From: DATAQC01 sp046263055
GTDB lineage: Bacteria; Actinomycetota; Acidimicrobiia; Acidimicrobiales; AC-14
Direction: 5' to 3'
NCBI GenBank assembly: GCA_046263055.1
Contig: JBHELO010000051.1
Span: 1 to 22,462 of the forward strand
DNA: 22,462 nt
Shown: positions 14,641-21,744 of the stretch, piece by piece
How positions within the stretch are numbered: the first letter of the stretch is position 1
Layout of the letters: each line of letters begins with the position of its first letter
Made by a program: the position numbers and the translations under genes
The notes under the pieces: model-generated
What the model was told of the DNA's origin: nothing
The model's database searches: none
The model's input: only the letters and a program-made list of their open reading frames with translations

Positions 14641-15339
14641 GTGGAGGCCGACCCGAGGGAGCCGCAGCGCGTGCAGCAGTTCATCCTGAACAACGGCTAC
14701 CTGGCCGTCTTCCTCCTCATGGTGGCCGAGTCGGCCTGCATCCCGGTCCCGAGCGAGGTCACCATGCTCTTCGGGGGGGCGCTGGCCAACGCCACCTTCG
14801 TGGCCGGGCTGGCCGCCGGGCACACCCACCTCAACTTCGTGGTCGTCGCCCTCCTGGGCACCCTCGGCAACCTGGTGGGGTCGTGGATCGCCTACGGGGT
14901 GGGGTACAGAGGCGGGCGCCCGCTGCTGGACCGCTGGACGGCACGGGCCCCGGGCACCGAGCCCCTGCTCTGGCGCCTCCTGCGCCTGCGGCCCGACCAC
15001 GTGGAGCGGGCCGACCGGTGGTTCGCCGACCACGGCGAGGCGGCGGTGTTCGTCTCCCGCCTGCTTCCGGTGGTGCGCACGTTCATCAGCCTCCCGGCGG
15101 GCGTCGCCCGCATGCGCTTCGACCGCTTCAGCGCCTACACGCTCGCCGGCTGCCTGCCCTGGACGTTCGCCCTGGCCGCCGCCGGCTACGGCCTGGGCAG
15201 CCAGTGGCACACGGTGGACCACTGGCTGCGGCCGCTGAGCATCCTGGTGGCTCTCGTCCTGGTGGCGGCCGCCGTGTGGTGGGTGGTCCGTCAGCGCCGT
15301 TCCGCGGGCGCCGCCACTCCGGCGCCCACCGACGTGTGA
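14641..15339 (+). CDS. DedA/SNARE-associated family membrane protein
   Basis: The protein has 232 residues from GTG 14641; GTG 14671 (VQQFILNNGYLAVFLL) is a credible alternative and gives the more usual DedA N-terminus. DedA proteins are polytopic cytoplasmic-membrane proteins, several of which act as lipid (for example undecaprenyl phosphate or phospholipid) transporters and affect envelope integrity. The signatures are VAESACIPVPSEVTMLFGGALA, the glycine-rich LGTLGNLVGSWIAYGVGYRGG, and the conserved FVSRLLPVVRTFISLPAGVARM with its essential-type arginine. Hydrophobic segments occur near 20-40, 60-95, 165-185 and 200-222. The stop codon overlaps the start of the DUF5995 gene as GTGA, so the two are translated as a coupled pair. 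The substrate is unknown. Confidence 0.92.
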   Translation: MEADPREPQRVQQFILNNGYLAVFLLMVAESACIPVPSEVTMLFGGALANATFVAGLAAGHTHLNFVVVALLGTLGNLVGSWIAYGVGYRGGRPLLDRWTARAPGTEPLLWRLLRLRPDHVERADRWFADHGEAAVFVSRLLPVVRTFISLPAGVARMRFDRFSAYTLAGCLPWTFALAAAGYGLGSQWHTVDHWLRPLSILVALVLVAAAVWWVVRQRRSAGAATPAPTDV

Positions 15340-16061
15340 CCACGCCCCTCCCCCCGCTGCCCAGGGGCCCGGTGGCCTCCATCGACGAGGCGGTGGCCCG
15401 GATGCAGGCCATCAGCGCCGCCCTGCCCGAGGCCGACGGCCTGGCCTCCTTCAACCGCATGTACCTGACCGTCACCACCCAGGTGCGGTCCCGCATCGGC
15501 GACGGCTCCTTCGCCGACGTCGGGTTCATGGACCGCCTCGACGTGGTGTTCGCCAACCTCTACCTGGCCGCCGTCGACGCCTGGGCCGCCCCGCCCGCAC
15601 CCCGGTCCGTCCCGCGGTCGTGGGACGTGCTCCTCGCCCGCCACGACGCCGGCGACCTGGCCCCCATGCAGTTCGCTCTGGCCGGCATGAACGCCCACAT
15701 CAGCCACGACCTGGCCCTGGCGGTGGTGGCCACCTGCCGGGAGCGGCGCACCTCGCCGGGCGACGGCGCCCACCACGCTGACTTCGAGTCGGTCAACTCC
15801 GTCCTCGCCGAGCTGGAGCCCGGCATCCAGCGCTCGTTCGAGAGCGGGCTCGTCGCCGACCTCGACCGCCGCTTCGCGGGCCTCGACAACCTGGCCGGCA
15901 ACTTCTCGATCAGTGCCGCCCGGGAGGTGGCGTGGTCCAACGCCTGCACGCTGTGGCACCTGGGCGACGCTCCCCTGCTGGCCACCCCCTTCGTGGACGG
16001 CCTCGACCGCATGGTGGCCTTCGCCGGCCGGGCCCTGCTGCTGCCCCTGCCGAGGGCCTGA
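15336..16061 (+). CDS. DUF5995 family protein
   Basis: The protein has 241 residues. The GTG at 15336 shares bases with the DedA TGA (GTGA). Family-like features are SIDEAVARMQAISAALPEADGLASFNRMYLTVT near the N-terminus, FMDRLDVVFANLYLAAVDAW, and the conserved histidine-rich GMNAHISHDLALAVV, followed by an Asn/Ser region and REVAWSNACTLW. The fold appears largely alpha-helical. The HxxHD-type histidines could bind a metal or form an active site, but no function is established for the family that I can name. There is no signal peptide or membrane segment. Coupling to the DedA gene suggests a shared envelope or lipid-related role; that is inference. Its stop lies 7 bp from the convergent dapB stop. 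Confidence 0.85.
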   Translation: MTTPLPPLPRGPVASIDEAVARMQAISAALPEADGLASFNRMYLTVTTQVRSRIGDGSFADVGFMDRLDVVFANLYLAAVDAWAAPPAPRSVPRSWDVLLARHDAGDLAPMQFALAGMNAHISHDLALAVVATCRERRTSPGDGAHHADFESVNSVLAELEPGIQRSFESGLVADLDRRFAGLDNLAGNFSISAAREVAWSNACTLWHLGDAPLLATPFVDGLDRMVAFAGRALLLPLPRA

Positions 16062-16068
16062 CTCCCCC

Positions 16069-16857
16069 TCAGATACCGAGGATGGCGTCCAGGCCGACGG
16101 TGAGGCCGGGGCGGTCGGCCACCGCCTTGACGGCCAGCAGGACGCCGGGCATGAACGAGCTCCGGTCGGTGGAGTCGTGGCGGATGGAGAGGGTCTGGCC
16201 GGTGGTGCCGAGCAACACCTCCTGGTGGGCCACCAGCCCCCGGAGCCGGACCGAGTGGACGCGAATGCCACCCTCGGCCACGCCGCCGCGCGCCCCCTCG
16301 GCCACCACCGTCTCGGTGGGGTCGGGGGCCCACCCGCCGGACGCCGCCGCCATGCGGGCGGCGGTGAGCATGGCGGTGCCCGAGGGGGCGTCGATCTTGC
16401 GGTCGTGGTGGAGCTCGATGATCTCGGCGGTCTCGAACCAGGGGGCAGCCAGCTCCGCGAACCGCATCATGAGCACCGCCCCGATGGCGAAGTTGGGGGC
16501 CACGAAGCAGTTGCTGGTCGTGAACCGCCGCGCCAGGTCCTCCAGGTCCTCCGCCCCGAAGCCGGTGGTCCCCACCACCGCGTGCACGCCGTGGTCGGCG
16601 CACCAGGCCAGGTTCTCCCGGGCGGCGTCGACGGTGGTGAAGTCCACCGCCACCTGGGTGCCGGCCCGGGCCAGGGCGTCGGCGTCGGGCGCCACCTGGC
16701 CGGCCACCGGCGCCCCGGTGACATGGCGGAGGTCGATGCCGGCGTGGAACGGGTCGACGGCCACCACCAGCTCCAGCTCCGGGTCGGCGGCCACCGCCCG
16801 GCACACGGTGGACCCCATGCGCCCGCCGGCCCCGAACACCCCGACGCGGATCACCAC
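16069..16857 (-). CDS. dapB: 4-hydroxy-tetrahydrodipicolinate reductase
   Basis: The protein has 262 residues. It uses NAD(P)H to reduce the product of DapA, the second step of the diaminopimelate/lysine branch, in the cytoplasm. The cofactor motif VGVFGAGGRMGS is at residues 5-16, VVGTTGF at 94-100 and APNFAIGAVLMMRF at 120-133. The catalytic ELHHDRKIDAPSGTA is at 148-162, with His150/His151 and the acid Lys154. The frame is open further upstream, but GTG 16857 (or 16854) gives the normal N-terminus and lies 8 nt after a TACTGT -10, so a leaderless transcript independent of the pnp-M16 operon is likely. A large hairpin separates it from the M16 gene. In many actinobacteria thyX and dapA follow closely; here they do not. 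Confidence 0.97.
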   Translation of the reverse strand: MVIRVGVFGAGGRMGSTVCRAVAADPELELVVAVDPFHAGIDLRHVTGAPVAGQVAPDADALARAGTQVAVDFTTVDAARENLAWCADHGVHAVVGTTGFGAEDLEDLARRFTTSNCFVAPNFAIGAVLMMRFAELAAPWFETAEIIELHHDRKIDAPSGTAMLTAARMAAASGGWAPDPTETVVAEGARGGVAEGGIRVHSVRLRGLVAHQEVLLGTTGQTLSIRHDSTDRSSFMPGVLLAVKAVADRPGLTVGLDAILGI

Positions 16858-16865
16858 GGCCGCCG

Positions 16866-16871
16866 ACAGTA
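16866..16871 (-). promoter_or_regulatory. Candidate -10 element of dapB (leaderless)
   Basis: TACTGT on the minus strand is 8 nt from GTG 16857 and 11 nt from GTG 16854, consistent with transcription starting at the start codon. There is no Shine-Dalgarno sequence. Confidence 0.5.
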
Positions 16872-16897
16872 CCCGGGCGCCGCAGACCGCCCACCCC

Positions 16898-16953
16898 GAC
16901 GAACCGGGTTGGCTTACCGGCGCTGGACGCCCGGTACCCAAACCCGGTTCGTC
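16898..16953 (-). terminator. Long hairpin between the M16 gene and dapB
   Basis: Arms of 13 nt (GACGAACCGGGTT at 16898-16910; its exact complement at 16941-16953) enclose a second 6-bp stem (TACCGG/CCGGTA, 16915-16920 and 16931-16936) across a 4x4 internal loop, with a 10-nt apical loop. It lies 7 bp past the M16 stop and 26 bp before the dapB -10, so it most likely ends the rpsO-pnp-M16 transcript. It has no U-tract. Confidence 0.6.
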
Positions 16954-16960
16954 GACGCCG

Positions 16961-18208
16961 TCAGGCCACCCGAGCCGAGAAGTGCTCCTCGGCGAACGGG
17001 CCGACCACGGCCAGCACCCGCTCGGCGGCCACCACCCGGTCCACCACCCGGCGGAGGTCGTCGCGGGTGACGGCTTCGGTGCGGGCCACCAGCTCCTCGA
17101 AGGTCATGACCGAGCCGTGCACGAGCTGGCTGCGCCCGATGCGGCTCATGCGCCCGGCCGAATCCTCCAGGGAGAGGGCCAGGGAGCCCTTGACGTGGCC
17201 CTTGGCCACCGCCAGCTCCCGGTCGGTGACCTCCTCGTCCACCAGGCGGTCCAGCTCGCGGTCGATGAGCTGCAGCACCTCGTGCACCCTCGAAGGCGAC
17301 GTGCCCGCGTACACCGCCAGCGACCCGCTCTCCAGGTAAGCGGCCCGGTAGGAGTACACCGAGTACACCAGGCCCCGCTTCTCGCGGATCTCCTGGAACA
17401 GGCGGCTGGACATGCCGCCGCCGAGCACCTGGTTGAGCACGTTGAGGGCGAAGCGGTCGTCGTCGTCGCGGGCCAGGGCCCGGGTGCCCACCACCACGTG
17501 GGCCTGCTCGGTGGACCGGTTGCTGACCACGAGGGGCCGGGCCGGGGCCAGGGCGGGCCGGGTGCGCTCTGGGCGGGCCCCCGGGCGACCGGCGTAGCGG
17601 GCCTGCACGCCGGCCACCACCCGGTCGTGGTCCACGTTGCCGGCGGCCGCCACCACGATGGCCCCCGGCTTGTACAGGGCCTCGAAGTACCCGGCGATGT
17701 CATCGCGGCCCATGGCCCCGATGGTGGACTTGTCGCCCAGGACCTCCCGGCCCAGCGGGTGGCCGGGGTACAAGGCCTCGGCGAACAGGTCGTGCACCAG
17801 GTCGGAGGGCTCGTCCTCGTGCATGAGGATCTCCTCCATGATCACCTGGCGCTCGGCCTCGATCTCCTCGGGTCGGAAGGCCGGGGCCCACATGATGTCG
17901 GAGAGGATGTCGAGCCCGAGATCGAGGTCCTCGTCGAGGAGGCGCGTGTAGAAGGCGGTGTACTCCTTGGTGGTGAAGGCGTTCATGTCGCCCCCCACCG
18001 CCTCCACCGCCTCGGCGATCTCCCGGGCGCTGCGGGTGGCCGTGCCCTTGAACAGCAGGTGCTCGAGGAAGTGCGAGGCCCCGGCCACCGCCGGCTCCTC
18101 GTCACGGGAGCCGGCGTCCACCCAGAAGCCAATGGTGACCGAGCGCGAGCCGGGCATCCGCTCGGTGACGACGTGGAGGCCGGAGTCCAGGCGCGTGCTC
18201 GAGATCAC
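16961..18208 (-). CDS. pepR: M16 family zinc peptidase (PepR/processing-peptidase-like)
   Basis: The protein has 415 residues. It is an M16B-type metallopeptidase, related to mitochondrial processing peptidase. The inverted zinc motif HFLEH is at residues 46-50 (His46, Glu49, His50) and the distal ligand Glu126 is exactly 76 residues on (VIMEEI). The C-terminal half has the substrate-binding signature LGGGMSSRLFQEIREKRGLVYSVYS. No signal peptide is present, so it is probably cytoplasmic. The GTG at 18208 lies 6 bp after the pnp stop, so the gene is cotranscribed with pnp, as in Streptomyces and Mycobacterium (Rv2782c/pepR). Physiological substrates are not established. A long hairpin follows the stop codon. 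Confidence 0.95.
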   Translation of the reverse strand: MISSTRLDSGLHVVTERMPGSRSVTIGFWVDAGSRDEEPAVAGASHFLEHLLFKGTATRSAREIAEAVEAVGGDMNAFTTKEYTAFYTRLLDEDLDLGLDILSDIMWAPAFRPEEIEAERQVIMEEILMHEDEPSDLVHDLFAEALYPGHPLGREVLGDKSTIGAMGRDDIAGYFEALYKPGAIVVAAAGNVDHDRVVAGVQARYAGRPGARPERTRPALAPARPLVVSNRSTEQAHVVVGTRALARDDDDRFALNVLNQVLGGGMSSRLFQEIREKRGLVYSVYSYRAAYLESGSLAVYAGTSPSRVHEVLQLIDRELDRLVDEEVTDRELAVAKGHVKGSLALSLEDSAGRMSRIGRSQLVHGSVMTFEELVARTEAVTRDDLRRVVDRVVAAERVLAVVGPFAEEHFSARVA

Positions 18209-18214
18209 TGCGTG

Positions 18215-20638
18215 CTACCGCCGGCTGCCGGGCCGGCGGCGGTCGTTGCGGCGAGGCCCGCGGCTCTCGTCGGCGCGGGCCGGGGCGGTGGCCGCCTCGG
18301 GGCCGAGGTCGCCGAACGCCTGGCGCGCCTCGTTCTGGAAGCTGTCCTCGAACGACACGTACTCCCGATCGGCACCGCCGCCGTCGGGCTTGACCCCGCC
18401 GTTGGCGGGGCCGGCGTCGGGCTGGGGGCGACCGGCGCCGTTGCCGCCGGAGCCGCCACCGCCGCCCACCAGGTCGGTGACGGGCGACAGGGCCACCTTG
18501 CCCTGGGGGTCGACGTCGTCCACCCGGACCTCGATCTCGGCGTTGAGGGCGAGCACGTCCTCCACCCGCTCGACCCGCTTCCCCTTGCCCAGCTTGGAGA
18601 TGTGCAGGAGGCCGTCGCGGCCGGGGAGGATGTTGACGAAAGCCCCGAACTTGGTGATGTTCACGACCTTGCCGGTGTAGACGTCGCCCACGTTGGCCCT
18701 GGGCGGGTTGATGATGAGGTCGATGCGGCGGCGGGCCTCCTCCACCGCGGTGCCCTCCTTGGCGCCGATGGTGACGGTGCCGACGGTGCCGTCGTCGTCC
18801 ACGTTGATGTCGGCCCCCGTCTCCTGCTGGAGGGTGTTGATGACCTTGCCCTTGGGGCCGATGACCTCGCCGATGCGGTCGAGGGGGATCTCGAAGCTCA
18901 CGATCTTGGGGGCGGTGTCGCGCACCGAGGCCCGGGGGGCGTCGATGGCGGCGCGCATGACCTCCAGGATCTGCAGGCGGGCCTCGTGGGCCTGCTGCAG
19001 GGCGGAGGCCAGGACGTCGGCCGGGAGCCCGTCGATCTTGGTGTCGAGCTGGAGGGCCGTCACGAAGTCGGAGGTGCCGGCCACCTTGAAGTCCATGTCG
19101 CCGAAGGCGTCCTCGGCCCCCAGGATGTCCGTCAGGGTGGTGTAGGTCCCCTCGGCGAAGACGAGGCCCATGGCGATGCCCGCCACCGGCGCCTTGATGG
19201 GCACGCCGGCGTCCATCAGGGACAGGGTGGAGCCGCACACCGAGGCCATGGACGTGGAGCCGTTGGACGACATGCAGTCCGACACCGCCCGAAGCGTGTA
19301 GGGGAACTCCTCCACCGGGGGAACGACCGGCAGCAGGGCCCGCTCGGCCAGCAGGCCGTGGCCGATCTCCCGGCGCTTGGGACCGCGCATGAAGCCGGTC
19401 TCGCCGGTGGCGAAGGGCGGCATGTTGTAGTGGTGCATGTAGCGCTTGGAGTCGTCGATGCCGATGGTGTCGAGCATCTGCTCCATCCGGGGCATGCCCA
19501 GGGTGGCCACGGTGAGGACCTGGGTCTCGCCCCGGGAGAAGAGGCCGGACCCGTGGGCGGTGGGGATGAGGCCGACCTCGGCCGAGAGGGGCCGGATGTC
19601 GGTGGTGCCCCGGCCGTCGATGCGCAGGCCCTCCTCCACGATGCGCTTGCGCACCAGCTTCTTCTGCAGGGCGCGCACGGCGGCCTTGACCTCGGGCTCC
19701 CGGCCCTCGAGCTCGGCCGCCAGCTGCTCCTTGATGGAGGCGATGGCCTCGTCGGTGGCGGCGTTGCGGTCCACCTTGGAGGAGATGGCGCCGGCCTTGG
19801 CGATGAGGTCCGTGCCCACCTCGGCCACCCGGGCGAACACGTCGTCGGCGTAGTCCACCTGCAGCGTGTAGGCGAGGGGCGGCTTGGTGCCCGCCTCCGC
19901 CACCAGCTGGCGCTGGGCGGCGATGGACTCCATGATCCAGGTCTTGGCCTCCTCAAGGCCCGAGGCGATGACCGCCTCGGTGACCTTGGGGGCGCCCGCC
20001 TCGTAGTACCGCCAGGCGTCCTCGGTGCCGCCCGCCTCCACCATCATGATGGCGACGTCCTCCCCGCCGTCGTCGGTCGTGATGGCCCGCCCGGCCACGA
20101 CCAGCTCGAAGGTCGCGGCGTCACCCTCCTGGTAGGTGACGTCGGGCAGCCACGTGCCGTCGGTGGAGTAGCCGATGCGCACCGCCCCGATGGGGCCCTC
20201 GAAGGGGATGCCCGAGAGCATGAGGGCGGCGGAGGCGGCGTTGATGGCCAGGACGTCGTGGGGGTTCTCCTGATCGGCGCCCAAGATGGTGCCAACCACG
20301 TGGACCTCGTTGCGGAAGCCCTCGGGGAACGACGGGCGCAGGGGCCGGTCGATCAGGCGGCAGGTGAGGATGGCCTGGTCGGTGGCCCGGCCCTCCCGGC
20401 GGAAGAACGAGCCGGGGATCTTGCCCGCCGCGTACATCCGCTCCTCGATGTCGACGGTGAGGGGGAAGAAGTCGGCGCCCTCCCGCACGCCGCGTGACGC
20501 GGTGGCGGTGACGAGGACGACGGTGTTGCCGATCTGGCCCACGACGGCGCCGTCGGCCAACTGGGCCAACTTGCCGGTGGAGAAGGTGATGGACTTGTCG
20601 GTCCCGGACACGGGACAGGACACGGAAACTTCCGCCAT
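18215..20638 (-). CDS. pnp: Polyribonucleotide nucleotidyltransferase (PNPase)
   Basis: The protein has 807 residues, longer than the common 700-740. It is a 3'-5' phosphorolytic exoribonuclease that also makes RNA tails; in actinobacteria it also has ppGpp-related activity under the name GpsI. Domains in order are RNase PH 1 (about 12-150), a helical linker (about 245-325), RNase PH 2 (about 330-550) with the catalytic EDAFGDMDFKVAGT near 510, a KH domain (about 575-635, IGEVIGPKGKVINTL), and an S1 domain (about 650-720, VYTGKVVNITKFGAFVNILPGRDGLLHISKL). The tail after about 720 is Gly/Asn- then Arg-rich (GGGGGSGGNG...PRRNDRRRPGSRR), probably disordered and RNA-binding. The ATG at 20638 has a strong AAAGGAG 7 nt upstream, which can be sequestered by a leader segment. 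Confidence 0.98.
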   Translation of the reverse strand: MAEVSVSCPVSGTDKSITFSTGKLAQLADGAVVGQIGNTVVLVTATASRGVREGADFFPLTVDIEERMYAAGKIPGSFFRREGRATDQAILTCRLIDRPLRPSFPEGFRNEVHVVGTILGADQENPHDVLAINAASAALMLSGIPFEGPIGAVRIGYSTDGTWLPDVTYQEGDAATFELVVAGRAITTDDGGEDVAIMMVEAGGTEDAWRYYEAGAPKVTEAVIASGLEEAKTWIMESIAAQRQLVAEAGTKPPLAYTLQVDYADDVFARVAEVGTDLIAKAGAISSKVDRNAATDEAIASIKEQLAAELEGREPEVKAAVRALQKKLVRKRIVEEGLRIDGRGTTDIRPLSAEVGLIPTAHGSGLFSRGETQVLTVATLGMPRMEQMLDTIGIDDSKRYMHHYNMPPFATGETGFMRGPKRREIGHGLLAERALLPVVPPVEEFPYTLRAVSDCMSSNGSTSMASVCGSTLSLMDAGVPIKAPVAGIAMGLVFAEGTYTTLTDILGAEDAFGDMDFKVAGTSDFVTALQLDTKIDGLPADVLASALQQAHEARLQILEVMRAAIDAPRASVRDTAPKIVSFEIPLDRIGEVIGPKGKVINTLQQETGADINVDDDGTVGTVTIGAKEGTAVEEARRRIDLIINPPRANVGDVYTGKVVNITKFGAFVNILPGRDGLLHISKLGKGKRVERVEDVLALNAEIEVRVDDVDPQGKVALSPVTDLVGGGGGSGGNGAGRPQPDAGPANGGVKPDGGGADREYVSFEDSFQNEARQAFGDLGPEAATAPARADESRGPRRNDRRRPGSRR

Positions 20639-20639
20639 G

Positions 20640-20729
20640 GAGGCGCTCCTTTGTGGCCGGGCTGGTTGGTGCCCCGGCTGTCGGGCGGCGGCGGGGCCAG
20701 TTCCCAGTTGTCGGGCTCCGGAGCGCCTC
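20640..20729 (-). promoter_or_regulatory. pnp leader element able to mask its ribosome binding site
   Basis: In pnp mRNA, GAGGCGCUCC (20729-20720) is exactly complementary over 10 nt to GGAGCGCCUC (20649-20640). The latter includes the GGAG of the Shine-Dalgarno sequence (AAAGGAG, 20652-20646) and reaches to the base next to the AUG. A 6-bp hairpin (GCCCCG/CGGGGC, 20697-20692 with 20676-20671) fits inside the loop. E. coli PNPase is known to control its own leader; whether this does so is inference. Confidence 0.45.
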
Positions 20730-20874
20730 GATGGCCCCGGGCCCCGGCGACTGGCAGCTGGCGTCCTGGCGCCGCGGTCGTTGGGGTGCAGCTGGGTGGT
20801 GCGGTGGTGCGGTGCTGCAATGCTGCGGTGGTTCGGTCCTGCAGCCGGGCGCCGGTCGGCCCCCGGACGTGGAA

Positions 20875-20896
20875 GGAGCGGCCCGCAGGCCGCTCC
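20875..20896 (-). terminator. Hairpin after rpsO (terminator or attenuator before pnp)
   Basis: A perfect 9-bp stem (GGAGCGGCC/GGCCGCTCC) with a 4-nt loop lies 8 bp after the rpsO stop, followed by TTCC on the minus strand. The short T-run suggests partial termination, as between rpsO and pnp in E. coli. The rest of the 266-bp gap (20639-20904) shows a C/A-rich minus strand with short GGTGGTGC-type repeats near 20790-20810 and no gene. Confidence 0.6.
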
Positions 20897-20904
20897 CAGG
20901 TCCC

Positions 20905-21162
20905 TCAGCGGCGGAGGCCGAGTCGGGCGATCAGTTGGCGATAGCGGTCAACGTCGTTGGCCCGCACGTAATCGAGCAGGCGACGCCGGCGGCCGACGAG
21001 CATCAGCAGGCCCCGGCGGCTGTGGTGGTCCTTCTTGTGCACCTTCAGGTGCTCGGTGAGGTGGTTGATGCGCCCGGTGAGGAGCGCCACCTGCACCTCC
21101 GGCGACCCGGTGTCGGTGTCGTGGAGGCGGTAGTCGGTGATCGTGGTGGACTTGTCAGGCAT
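20905..21162 (-). CDS. rpsO: 30S ribosomal protein S15
   Basis: The protein has 85 residues (the family is usually 88-89). S15 binds the central domain of 16S rRNA and nucleates platform assembly. Family features are TGSPEVQVALLTGRINHLTEHLKVHKKDHHSRRGLLMLVGRRRRLLDYV and the final YRQLIARLGLRR. The ATG at 21162 has no clear Shine-Dalgarno sequence. A TACGAT -10 at 21246-21241 would give a leader of about 70 nt, rich in CCCG/CGGG segments that could fold; S15 represses its own mRNA in several bacteria, so this leader is a candidate control site. It heads the rpsO-pnp-M16 operon and diverges from arfB. Confidence 0.97.
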   Translation of the reverse strand: MPDKSTTITDYRLHDTDTGSPEVQVALLTGRINHLTEHLKVHKKDHHSRRGLLMLVGRRRRLLDYVRANDVDRYRQLIARLGLRR

Positions 21163-21240
21163 GCGGCAGGCGATCGTCGCGTTCGTGTCGAGGGTTCCCG
21201 GCAGGGAGCACCCGGCGGGCGCGCACGGGTACGGGCCCAG

Positions 21241-21246
21241 ATCGTA
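21241..21246 (-). promoter_or_regulatory. Candidate -10 element of the rpsO-pnp-M16 operon
   Basis: TACGAT on the minus strand fits TANNNT; the predicted start is about 72 nt before the rpsO ATG. The -35 position is poor. This is one of the few promoters here with a true leader. Confidence 0.45.
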
Positions 21247-21298
21247 CCAGCGATATCTCCGGCGCCAGTGACCGGGACCCCGCAGGGCGGCCCGCGGG

Positions 21299-21304
21299 TA
21301 CGGT
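21299..21304 (+). promoter_or_regulatory. Candidate -10 element of arfB (leaderless)
   Basis: TACGGT is exactly 7 nt from GTG 21312, the geometry seen for dapA. It supports 21312 over the upstream in-frame GTG at 21303, which overlaps the hexamer. Confidence 0.5.
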
Positions 21305-21311
21305 GCCGGGG

Positions 21312-21722
21312 GTGGCCGACGACCTGCAGGTCACCCGCACCTGTCGCATCCCGCTGGACGAGCTGGAGTGGCGGTTCTCGGCGTCGGGCGGCCCCGGCGG
21401 CCAGCACGTGAACACCGCCAACACCCGAGCCGAGGTGCGCTTCGACGTGGCCGCCTCACCGTCGCTGGGCCCGCGCCAGCGGGCCCGCCTCCTGGCCCGG
21501 GTGGGACCGGTCGTGCGGGTGGTGGCCTCCGACGAGCGCTCCCAGGCCCGCAACCGCCAGCTGGCCCTCGACCGCCTGGCCGCCCGCCTGGCCGAGGGAC
21601 TCCGGGTGGAGCGGGTGCGGCGGCCCACGGCGCCGTCCCGGGGGGCCCGGGAGGCCCGGCTGCGGGCCAAGCGCCGGCGCTCGGAGGTCAAGCGGGCCCG
21701 GGGGCGCCCCGATCCCGAGTGA
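21312..21722 (+). CDS. arfB: Peptidyl-tRNA hydrolase ArfB (ribosome rescue)
   Basis: The protein has 136 residues. It is a stand-alone release-factor catalytic domain that hydrolyses peptidyl-tRNA on ribosomes stalled without a stop codon. The GGQ motif is at residues 29-31 inside the diagnostic SASGGPGGQHVNTANTRAEVRF. There is no codon-recognition domain, which separates it from RF1/RF2. The C-terminus is a basic tail (EARLRAKRRRSEVKRARGR) of the kind ArfB inserts into the empty mRNA channel. The GTG at 21312 is chosen from its -10 spacing. It diverges from rpsO and converges on the right-edge gene with a 22-bp gap. Confidence 0.93.
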   Translation: MADDLQVTRTCRIPLDELEWRFSASGGPGGQHVNTANTRAEVRFDVAASPSLGPRQRARLLARVGPVVRVVASDERSQARNRQLALDRLAARLAEGLRVERVRRPTAPSRGAREARLRAKRRRSEVKRARGRPDPE

Positions 21723-21744
21723 ACCCGCCGGCCGCCCGCCGGGG

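Noticed and set aside
4189..16061. Inserted block as a genomic island or phage remnant
   Set aside because: No integrase, transposase, att-like direct repeat or tRNA was found, and the genes resemble ordinary chromosomal actinobacterial genes.
16858..16941. N-terminal extension of DapB from the upstream ATG
   Set aside because: It would cover the -10 and the terminator hairpin and adds residues absent from DapB; GTG 16857 fits the family.
15932..20497. Very long plus-strand open frame (over 1500 codons)
   Set aside because: It is antisense to dapB, the M16 gene and pnp, which have full family motifs; the protein is low-complexity His/Gly/Val and arises because stop codons are rare at this GC content.
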